From: Bacteroidales bacterium UBA6360
GTDB taxonomy: Bacteria > Bacteroidota > Bacteroidia > Bacteroidales > UBA932
Length of the DNA: 12,583 nt
Reading direction: 5' to 3'
Assembly: GCA_002440085.1 (NCBI GenBank)
Contig: DJRM01000135.1
Span: forward strand, 1 to 12,583
This document shows positions 6,942 to 12,583 of the stretch, one piece after another (position 1 is the first letter of the stretch; each line of letters begins with the position of its first letter). The position numbers were made by a program, and so were the translations under genes. Under the pieces are notes generated by a model. It saw nothing but the letters and a program-made list of their open reading frames with translations, made no database searches and was not told where the DNA came from.

Positions 6942-7955
6942 ATGAGTGAGAGTGCAGATAAGGGCAGTATAATTGCCGACATCAAAAACCTCATTGAGCA
7001 AGGCCGGAGCGAGGCATATACTTCCGTAGGCAGCATCATGATTGAGACCTATTGGCAGATAGGCAAGCGCATCGTGGAGGAAGAGCAGGGCGGTCAAGAA
7101 CGGGCTGCGTATGGAAATCAACTTATCGACAAACTATCGAAGCAGCTCACCCATGATTATGGAGAGGGGTTTTCTGCTCGTTACTTGAGATCATTTCGCA
7201 AATTCTATATGGTTATCCCCGACTACGGAATTTGGAAATCGCGATTTCCAAATCTGCAATGGACTCATATTTTCAGAACCTTACGAGTAGGCGATGACAC
7301 CGCGATACGTTGGTACTTGGAGACGGCGTCTCAGGAAATGTGGAGTGTCAGAACTCTTGACAGGAATATCAGCACACAATATTTCGAACGGCATTTCACT
7401 CAGCCACAGTTGCCTATGACTGAAAAACATCCCACAAAACCGGAGATGTTGAAGAACCCGATTGTTGCCGAGTTTTTGGGGTTCAATCAGGACAATAGTT
7501 TCTCGGAAAAAGAACTCGAAACAGCAATAATTGACCATCTTCAGGATTTCCTGATGGAATTGGGACGAGGTTTCGCTTTTGTGAAACGGCAGCAAATGAT
7601 CAGAACTAATGCTCAGGATTATTTCATCGATTTGGTTTTCTATAATATAATCCTCAAATGCTATGTGCTGGTTGATTTGAAAATAGGAAAGATAGCCCAT
7701 CAGGATGTAGGGCAAATGGATATGTACCGTCGAATGTATGATGAGTTGAAACGTACGGAAGGAGATAACCCCACAATAGGTATTGTGCTATGTTCGGATA
7801 CGGATTCTGATATAGCGAAGTATTCCATCCTAAACGGCAATGAACAGCTTTTCGCCGCGAAATATTTGCCGGTTCTTCCTTCCGAGGAGGAACTGCGTAT
7901 GGAAATTGAGCGACAGAAAGAAATTTATTTGCTGCAACAGCGAAAGGAGGAATAA
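6942..7955 (+). CDS. DUF1016 / PDDEXK nuclease-domain protein (YhcG-like)
   Basis: The 337-residue protein has the two-part YhcG architecture: a DUF1016 N-terminal domain (about 10-160, with SVGSIMIETYWQIGKRI, YGEGFSARYLRSFRKFY and LQWTHIFRTLRV) and a C-terminal PD-(D/E)xK nuclease-like domain (about 170-320). Candidate catalytic residues are Asp230 (DYFIDLVFY) and Asp245-x-Lys247 (VLVDLKIGK), followed by GQMDMYRRMY. The usual Glu of ELK is Asp, a permitted variant. Members are often found near restriction-modification or mobile loci, but the cellular role is not settled. Its base composition differs from its neighbours (18/60 G+C at 7621-7680 against 39/60 at 8041-8100), suggesting acquisition. 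Its stop overlaps the mtaB start by one base, and its last codons hold the mtaB ribosome-binding site. No hsd or other defence gene accompanies it. A 24-bp palindrome lies inside (7230-7253). Confidence 0.92.
   Translation: MSESADKGSIIADIKNLIEQGRSEAYTSVGSIMIETYWQIGKRIVEEEQGGQERAAYGNQLIDKLSKQLTHDYGEGFSARYLRSFRKFYMVIPDYGIWKSRFPNLQWTHIFRTLRVGDDTAIRWYLETASQEMWSVRTLDRNISTQYFERHFTQPQLPMTEKHPTKPEMLKNPIVAEFLGFNQDNSFSEKELETAIIDHLQDFLMELGRGFAFVKRQQMIRTNAQDYFIDLVFYNIILKCYVLVDLKIGKIAHQDVGQMDMYRRMYDELKRTEGDNPTIGIVLCSDTDSDIAKYSILNGNEQLFAAKYLPVLPSEEELRMEIERQKEIYLLQQRKEE
7230..7253. repeat. Perfect 24-bp palindrome inside the DUF1016 gene
   Basis: The left half is ATTTGGAAATCG and the right half is its exact reverse complement, with no spacer. 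It encodes the residues around GIWKSRFPN, between the FYMVIP segment and the conserved LQWTHIF. A run of 12 paired bases is expected far less than once in a window this size under equal base use. In RNA it could form a 10-bp stem with a CGCG loop. It could be a dimer-binding site, an mRNA structure or a target or scar of recombination; the sequence does not say which. Confidence 0.7.
7943..7950 (+). promoter_or_regulatory. Strong Shine-Dalgarno sequence for mtaB within the end of the DUF1016 gene
   Basis: AAAGGAGG, a near-perfect anti-16S match, sits in the codons for the final RKEE of the DUF1016 protein. It is 4 bases before the mtaB ATG at 7955 and 10 before the alternative ATG at 7961. 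Such strong sites are less usual in Bacteroidetes. The arrangement implies translational coupling between the nuclease and mtaB. Confidence 0.6.
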
Positions 7956-9331
7956 TGAATATGACAAAGAAAATATCGTTTATCACTCTCGGGTGCAAGC
8001 TGAACTATGCGGAGACTTCGACTTATGAGAGGAGGCTGCTGGAGAGCGGCGTGCCGATGGAGGTGACGCCGTGGCCGAAGGGGGCTGACATATTTCTCGT
8101 GAACACCTGTTCGGTGACGGAGCATTCGGACAAGAAGTGCAGGAATATCATCAGGAAGCTGCACAGGGTGTCTCCGGATGCGGCGATTTTCGTGACGGGG
8201 TGCTATGCCGAGCTCAGGCGCGGGGAAATCGAGGCGCTGGAGGGCGTGCGCGCGGTGTATGGGGCGAAGGAGAAGAACGGGGTTGTTCCGGGGATATTGA
8301 GATATGTCGCCGAGTGCAGAGGGGACGAACCGACGAATTGGAATCCTCTTGAAAACGCGGAGAATGCCGCGAAGGGAGAGAAAGCCGTAGGGGATATGAC
8401 CGACGGGAAGGACGGGTGCAGCTATCTGGGGGCATATTCGACCGGTGAGCGCACGCGCTCGTTCCTCAAGGTGCAGGACGGCTGCGACTTCAAGTGCAAC
8501 TACTGCACGGTGCCTTACGCCCGAGGAGAAAGCCGGAACGAGCCGATTGCGGACATTGCCCGGAAAGCGCGGGAGATTGCCGCGACCGGCTGTCGGGAAA
8601 TCGTGATTACGGGCGTCAACACCGGAGATTTCGGGAAGAGCACCGGCGAGAGTTTCTTCGATCTCATCAGGGCGCTGAACGCGGTGGATGGCATCGAACG
8701 CTACCGCATATCCTCGATTGAGCCCAACCTTCTGACAGAACCGATGATTGACTGGATTGTGTCGGGGACGAAGTTCCTCCCGCATTTTCATATCCCCCTT
8801 CAGAGCGGAAGCGACACGGTTCTCCGGGAGATGGGACGACGCTACGACACGGAAGCCTTCGCGCGTAAGATTGAATATATCCGCAGGGCATTCGGAGACA
8901 GGAAGGTATTCTTCGGAATCGACGTCATCGTGGGATTTCCCGGCGAGACAGACGAACTCTTCGAACAGACATACAATTTTATTAAGGACAGGATACGTCC
9001 GGCATTCATTCACATTTTCCCTTATTCACGACGGGCGGGAACCCCGGCTGCCGCGCGGAAAGACCAGGTGCAGGACAGCGTGAAGACGGAAAGGGTCGCG
9101 CGGCTGGAGGAACTTTGCAAGGAACTGCACAGGGAGTTTGTCGGCGGATGTCTCGGCGATTCGGCAGAGGTTCTTTTCGAGAGTTCGGACAAGATGGGGA
9201 AGATGTGCGGCTACACGGAGAACTACATCAAGGTGTGGACGGACTACGACCCGCAGCTCATCGGACGCACATCGACGGTGGTTCTTTCAGCGGAGAACAC
9301 GAGGATTGAGGCACTTGGCGGCGAGGAATGA
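7955..9331 (+). CDS. mtaB: MtaB, tRNA t6A37 methylthiotransferase (radical SAM)
   Basis: MtaB adds a methylthio group to C2 of t6A37 in tRNA, giving ms2t6A, using two 4Fe-4S clusters and SAM. Domains in order: an N-terminal MTTase domain with cluster cysteines Cys14 (TLGCKLNYAET), Cys52 (VNTCSVTE) and Cys83 (VTGCYAEL); a radical-SAM domain with Cys177, Cys181 and Cys184 (DGCDFKCNYC); and a C-terminal TRAM-type RNA-binding region (about 400-455). Length (458) is slightly above average, partly from a linker at about 125-155. The GCKLNYAET signature separates MtaB from MiaB and RimO. The ATG at 7955 shares one base with the DUF1016 stop; ATG 7961 is also possible. It acts downstream of TsaD, encoded at the left edge. 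A strong hairpin terminator follows. Confidence 0.95.
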   Translation: MNMTKKISFITLGCKLNYAETSTYERRLLESGVPMEVTPWPKGADIFLVNTCSVTEHSDKKCRNIIRKLHRVSPDAAIFVTGCYAELRRGEIEALEGVRAVYGAKEKNGVVPGILRYVAECRGDEPTNWNPLENAENAAKGEKAVGDMTDGKDGCSYLGAYSTGERTRSFLKVQDGCDFKCNYCTVPYARGESRNEPIADIARKAREIAATGCREIVITGVNTGDFGKSTGESFFDLIRALNAVDGIERYRISSIEPNLLTEPMIDWIVSGTKFLPHFHIPLQSGSDTVLREMGRRYDTEAFARKIEYIRRAFGDRKVFFGIDVIVGFPGETDELFEQTYNFIKDRIRPAFIHIFPYSRRAGTPAAARKDQVQDSVKTERVARLEELCKELHREFVGGCLGDSAEVLFESSDKMGKMCGYTENYIKVWTDYDPQLIGRTSTVVLSAENTRIEALGGEE

Positions 9332-9371
9332 TTTTTTGTGGGAGGTTTTATTTCAGAGCATACGGCTTCAC

Positions 9372-9435
9372 GCGGGAGGTGAGAACCCTCCGCTCATGAA
9401 AAAATCGCGTAGGGTTTCTCTCCTCCCGCTTTTTT
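9372..9435 (+). terminator. Long-stem intrinsic terminator after mtaB
   Basis: Arms gcgggaggtgagaaccct (9372-9389) and agggtttctctcctcccgc (9411-9429) pair over 17 bases with one T-T mismatch and one bulged T. The loop of 21 bases can form a small extra CGC/GCG stem. The 3' arm runs directly into a T-tract (9430-9435), the hallmark of a rho-independent terminator on the plus strand. It separates the upstream genes from the hydrolase-pheA unit. The stem is longer than needed for simple termination, so an attenuator role is possible. Confidence 0.7.
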
Positions 9436-9539
9436 GAAGCCTTTTGCGCATATATAAGAAGAAATCTGAAGAATAGTATGTGTGGAGGAGGGGTGAATGA
9501 ATAATATGGAGAGAATAGCTTCTTAATGACTGATTGAAT

Positions 9540-10451
9540 ATGATGGAAAACTGCCGGGAAGATAAGAAAACACGGACGCGGTTGACGTTTTTCGGGAGCG
9601 GGACATCGCAGGGAGTGCCGGTAATCGGCTGTCAATGCGATGTTTGCAGAAGTGCTGATCCTTTGGACAAGAGGCTGAGGTCGAGCGTGCTTGTGGAGCA
9701 TGAGGGAATGACGATTTTAGTGGATGCGGGACCGGACTTCAGGACACAGATGCTCAGGGCCGGAGTTCGGCATCTTGACGCCATACTATTGACACACAAC
9801 CACAAGGACCACACGGGAGGGCTTGACGACGTGAGGGCGCTGAACTACACCGAGGGACGCGCCTGCGACATCTACTGCGAAAAATATGTGGAGGACTCAC
9901 TGAGGATGGAATATTCCTACGCCTTCGCCGCCCACAAATATCCCGGAGCCCCGGAATGGCACGTCCACAACATCACGAACGAGCCGTTCACTGTTCGGTT
10001 CGACGACTCCGCGCCCCGTCTCGCGTGGGAATCGGGAGTAGGCTACCGCGAGATTCCAGGCGACCCGAACGGCATTGTCCGCGAGACTACGGTGCTTCCG
10101 ATTCGCGGTCTGCACGGCGCTCTGCCGGTGCTCGGATTCCGCTTCGGAGATATCGCCTACTGCACGGACATGAACTACATCCCGGAGGAGGAATTCGCGA
10201 AGCTCGAAGGCCTTGAGCATTTCATAATCAACACAGTGAAGCGCGGGACGCACAACTCCCACTGGGGGCTGGAACAAGCCATCGAGGTGTGCCGAAGAGT
10301 CGGGGCAAGGCACTCATGGCTCACCCACCTGAGCGACCGCCTGCCAAGGTACAAGGATTTTGTTCCGGAGCTTCGGAGCCTTCCCGCGAATCCGGACGGC
10401 ACACCGGCAAACATCCTCCCCGCCTTCGACGGCCTGGTCATCGAGGGCTGA
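9540..10451 (+). CDS. PhnP-like metallo-beta-lactamase-fold hydrolase
   Basis: A cytoplasmic MBL-fold metal-dependent hydrolase of the PhnP/RNase Z-like branch (303 residues), probably a phosphodiesterase; the natural substrate is unknown. The FFGSGTSQGVPVIGC segment (18-31) and the structural zinc cysteines Cys31, Cys33 and Cys36 (CQCDVC) are typical of PhnP relatives. The di-metal site is visible as HNHKDH (86-91), His192, Asp210 (YCTDMNY) and His263 (LTHLSDRLP). No phosphonate (phn) genes are near, so a role in C-P lyase chemistry is not supported. The start is ATG 9540; ATG 9543 and TTG 9534 are in frame. A nine-codon mini-ORF with a strong Shine-Dalgarno ends 13 bases upstream. pheA follows after 29 bases, suggesting cotranscription. 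Confidence 0.92.
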   Translation: MMENCREDKKTRTRLTFFGSGTSQGVPVIGCQCDVCRSADPLDKRLRSSVLVEHEGMTILVDAGPDFRTQMLRAGVRHLDAILLTHNHKDHTGGLDDVRALNYTEGRACDIYCEKYVEDSLRMEYSYAFAAHKYPGAPEWHVHNITNEPFTVRFDDSAPRLAWESGVGYREIPGDPNGIVRETTVLPIRGLHGALPVLGFRFGDIAYCTDMNYIPEEEFAKLEGLEHFIINTVKRGTHNSHWGLEQAIEVCRRVGARHSWLTHLSDRLPRYKDFVPELRSLPANPDGTPANILPAFDGLVIEG

Positions 10452-10480
10452 GGAAACCGCAGAAACAAATCTCAAGAAAG

Positions 10481-11311
10481 ATGAAAAAAGTTGCAATTCA
10501 AGGATACAGAGGCTGTTTCCACGAGCAGGCTGCACGTGACTTCTACTCAAAACACGGCGAAGACATCTCCATCGTTGAATGCCCCACTTTCAGCGGGCTG
10601 TTCACTGCTGTCGCGGACGGACGTGCCGATGCCGCGGTCATGGCTATCGAGAACACGATTTCCGGAGGTCTGCTGCCCAATTTTGAACTGCTCAGAGCCA
10701 ATACGCACAAGATTAAGGGAGAAACTTACATCCCCATCCACCAGAACCTCATGGCGCTCCCCGGACAGGATATCCATGACATTCAGGAAGTGCGGACACA
10801 CTATATGGCAATCAACCAGACACGTCAGTTCTTTGAACGTAACTGCCCATGGATCAAGATGGTGGAGTCCGAGGACACGGCAAAGAGCGCAATTGATATC
10901 GCATCCGGGAAGATTGAGGGAGTCGGTGCCGTGGCATCCCGTCTCGCGGCAGAACAGAATTCCCTTGAAATCCTTGCGGCCGACATAGAAACCTACAAGC
11001 AGAATTTCACGCGCTTTCTAATCCTCGACGACAGCATATCTGTCCCTGGCAAGGCTGTCACAAAGTCATCCCTCTGCTTCACGCTTCCCCACAAGCCCGG
11101 TTCCCTCGCCCAGATCCTGACCATCCTGTCATTCTATGACATGAACCTGACACGAATCCAGTCACTCCCCATTCCGGGACACGAATGGCAATATTTCTTC
11201 TACATCGACATCCGTTTTGACAACTGCGAGCGCTACCGTCAGGCTCTCGGAGCCGCCAGGCCTCTGATGAAAGACCTGAAAGTGCTCGGAGAATACCCGG
11301 CGGCAATGTAA
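10481..11311 (+). CDS. pheA: Prephenate dehydratase with ACT regulatory domain (phenylalanine biosynthesis)
   Basis: PheA converts prephenate to phenylpyruvate, the branch step to phenylalanine. The catalytic domain (1-182) shows AIQGYRGCFHEQAA (5-18), AVMAIENTISGGLLPNFELL (52-71), IHQNLMALPG (86-95) and the catalytic TRF triad in NFTRFLIL (175-182). A C-terminal ACT domain (about 196-270) has HKPGSLAQIL (204-213) and LTRIQSLPIPGHEW (223-236). These occupy the positions of the GALV and ESRP phenylalanine-binding motifs, so feedback control is likely though the motif is altered. There is no fused chorismate mutase domain. The frame stays open for 192 bases upstream, but that part overlaps the hydrolase; the ATG at 10481 gives the conserved MKKVAIQG start and a normal 276 residues. 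The aminotransferase, DAHP synthase and tyrA genes often seen beside pheA in Bacteroides are absent. Confidence 0.95.
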   Translation: MKKVAIQGYRGCFHEQAARDFYSKHGEDISIVECPTFSGLFTAVADGRADAAVMAIENTISGGLLPNFELLRANTHKIKGETYIPIHQNLMALPGQDIHDIQEVRTHYMAINQTRQFFERNCPWIKMVESEDTAKSAIDIASGKIEGVGAVASRLAAEQNSLEILAADIETYKQNFTRFLILDDSISVPGKAVTKSSLCFTLPHKPGSLAQILTILSFYDMNLTRIQSLPIPGHEWQYFFYIDIRFDNCERYRQALGAARPLMKDLKVLGEYPAAM

Positions 11312-11379
11312 GTCATTTGTGGCTCTTTTAATAATTTCTTAACAACTTTTTCGCATTTTTGCGGAAAATATGCGTTAAT

Positions 11380-12468
11380 ATGGAATATATGATTTTGGTT
11401 CTGTCCCTCGCGGGAATTGTGCTCGGGGCGGATTTTCTTGTGAATGGAGCCGTTGTAGTGGCGAAGAAGTGCAGCGTGTCGAGCTTTGTGATTGGTGCGG
11501 TGATTGTGGGCATCGGCACGTCGCTGCCCGAGCTTGTGGTCAGCACGATCGGAGCCATAGGCGGAAACTCCGAAGTCGCGATAGGCAATGTCGTGGGGTC
11601 AAACATATTCAATGTCTTTGTAATTCTCGGACTCACGGCGATCTTCTTCCCGATTGCCGTGTCACGCGCCAACATGAAGTTCGAAATACCGTTCTGCATA
11701 GGCGTGTCAGTTCTTCTGATGCTGTTGGTCTACAATTTCTTCATCGGTGGGGAACCGCGCCTCGGACGATGGGACGGAGCTGTACTGCTCATTTTTTTCA
11801 TAGCCTTCATGTGGACTTCACTGAAACGGGGAAAAAGCACGGCGTCAAACGGCAAGACTGAGATTGAGGTGAATGCCACCGATGCAGGACAGGGCATGGT
11901 CGGAGATCTTCCGACTACGGAAAGCACAGCCACCTACGGGGCCGATGAACAGGGAAACGCTGTCCTTAGCCCTTCCCCAACCGCTGCCGAAACGGGAAAA
12001 TACGCCTGGAAGAACAGCCTTTGGTTTGCCGCCGTCAGCATCCTCGGCGGACTCGCGGCGTTGATCATAAGCTCCAACTTCTTTGTGGATGAGGCCGTTG
12101 CCATCGCAAAGAAACTCGGTGTCAGCGACGCCTTCATTTCCATAACCCTTCTCGCCTGCGGGACATCCCTTCCGGAACTTGCGGCATCAGTCACGGCGGC
12201 CCTCAAAAAAGACACGGACATGGCTCTGGGCAACATCGTCGGCTCCAACATCTTCAACGCCACGATGATTCTCGGAACGGCATCGCTGATAACCCCGTTG
12301 AGCACGGGAAAAATCGGATTCGTGGACTACGCCGCCATGATTCTCGCCGCAGTGCTCCCGCTGCTCTTCGGCCTGAAAGGAAAAATCGGCCGGGCAGGAG
12401 GCGCCGCGATGCTGCTGTGCTATGCGGCGTACACCTGGTATATCGTCAGGTATGTGATGGCGGTTTAG
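11380..12468 (+). CDS. CaCA-family calcium/sodium antiporter (YrbG/NCX-like)
   Basis: An inner-membrane cation exchanger (362 residues) with the two inverted alpha repeats of the CaCA superfamily. Alpha-1 has GTSLPE (46-51) and GNVVGSNIFN (69-78); alpha-2 has GTSLPE (261-266) and GNIVGSNIFN (284-293). About ten hydrophobic segments are visible, in two halves joined by a hydrophilic, Ser/Thr/Asp/Glu-rich loop (about 150-210). Ion-site glutamates Glu51 and Glu266 are present. By spacing, the residues matching Asn81 and Asp240 of NCX_Mj are Asn78 and Asn293. Calcium/sodium exchange is the family default; sodium or proton coupling cannot be decided here. ATG 11380 was preferred over an upstream in-frame TTG (11359); ATG 11389 is also possible. 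A 68-base gap separates it from pheA, so it may have its own promoter, though no clear consensus was found. Confidence 0.93.
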   Translation: MEYMILVLSLAGIVLGADFLVNGAVVVAKKCSVSSFVIGAVIVGIGTSLPELVVSTIGAIGGNSEVAIGNVVGSNIFNVFVILGLTAIFFPIAVSRANMKFEIPFCIGVSVLLMLLVYNFFIGGEPRLGRWDGAVLLIFFIAFMWTSLKRGKSTASNGKTEIEVNATDAGQGMVGDLPTTESTATYGADEQGNAVLSPSPTAAETGKYAWKNSLWFAAVSILGGLAALIISSNFFVDEAVAIAKKLGVSDAFISITLLACGTSLPELAASVTAALKKDTDMALGNIVGSNIFNATMILGTASLITPLSTGKIGFVDYAAMILAAVLPLLFGLKGKIGRAGGAAMLLCYAAYTWYIVRYVMAV

Positions 12469-12583
12469 AAGCTTCCTGCGTTTTTTGTCCGCACTCTTTT
12501 TGTTTCTTCTGAGAAGCTGTTTAAGTTTTTTGTTCAGTTATTTTGAAATGTATTTTTGAGTCAGATTTTTCTGTTTTGAGAGG
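12469..12583. other. T-rich non-coding tail after the antiporter gene
   Basis: No gene is visible here. The stretch has repeated T-tracts on the plus strand (around 12481, 12497, 12526, 12541, 12553, 12566 and 12574) and an 11-base palindrome CTTCTGAGAAG (12507-12517). No G+C-rich stem typical of an intrinsic terminator was seen, although the T-tracts could aid termination. It could be the start of an insertion-sequence end running off the window, which the remaining bases cannot show. Confidence 0.4.

Noticed and set aside
7925..9013. A 362-codon open frame on the minus strand opposite mtaB
   Set aside because: It lies wholly opposite the well-supported mtaB gene, its translation shows no domain signature, and long antisense frames are common in G+C-rich coding DNA.
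10289..10480. An in-frame upstream extension of pheA
   Set aside because: The extension overlaps the end of the hydrolase gene, has no PheA homology, and the ATG at 10481 gives the conserved N-terminus and normal length.
11316..11339. TTTG followed by TAATTTCT upstream of the antiporter as a promoter
   Set aside because: Spacing of about 12 bases is too short for -33/-7 elements and the second element has two mismatches.
11352..11363. Small hairpin CGCA-TTTT-TGCG before the antiporter
   Set aside because: A 4-bp stem of this kind is too short and too likely by chance to call a terminator or operator.
12469..12520. Weak AGCTTC/GAAGCT pairing after the antiporter as an intrinsic terminator
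   Set aside because: The arms are six bases and about 36 bases apart, with no compact G+C-rich stem ahead of a T-tract.

Overview
The window looks like chromosomal DNA of a Bacteroidales-type bacterium. The reasons are the tsaD/tamB head-to-head pair, the Bacteroidetes forms of MtaB, PheA and the PhnP-like hydrolase, and perfect matches to the Bacteroidetes -7 element TAnnTTTG in the tsaD/tamB gap. Genus and family cannot be fixed from the sequence. Most genes are moderately GC-rich; one, the DUF1016 nuclease, is clearly more AT-rich. No tRNA, rRNA, CRISPR array or complete mobile element was seen, and no gene-free stretch exceeds about 210 bases.

Layout. The left edge holds the first two thirds of tsaD on the minus strand, running off the window. 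A 200-bp divergent promoter region separates it from a very large tamB (902-5608, +). All remaining genes are on the plus strand: a short RsmI-like SAM methyltransferase (5645-6511), folB dihydroneopterin aldolase (6516-6887), a DUF1016/PDDEXK nuclease (6942-7955), mtaB (7955-9331), a strong hairpin terminator (9372-9435), a PhnP-like metallo-beta-lactamase-fold hydrolase (9540-10451), pheA prephenate dehydratase (10481-11311), and a CaCA calcium/sodium antiporter (11380-12468). A T-rich tail closes the window.

How the genes relate. tsaD and mtaB act in sequence on tRNA position 37: t6A synthesis, then its methylthiolation to ms2t6A. TamB serves envelope biogenesis, FolB folate synthesis, PheA phenylalanine synthesis and the antiporter ion homeostasis. 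This is mainly a housekeeping neighbourhood. The exception is the DUF1016 nuclease, which sits between folB and mtaB, overlaps the mtaB start by one base and supplies its Shine-Dalgarno sequence. It has the composition of an acquired gene and carries a perfect 24-bp palindrome inside its coding sequence.

No clear-cut new system was found. The observations most worth a second look are the DUF1016 insertion with its palindrome, an ordered four-copy repeat array across the tamB stop codon, a FolB that lacks the usual catalytic-loop tyrosine, and a possible frame change in the methyltransferase tail.
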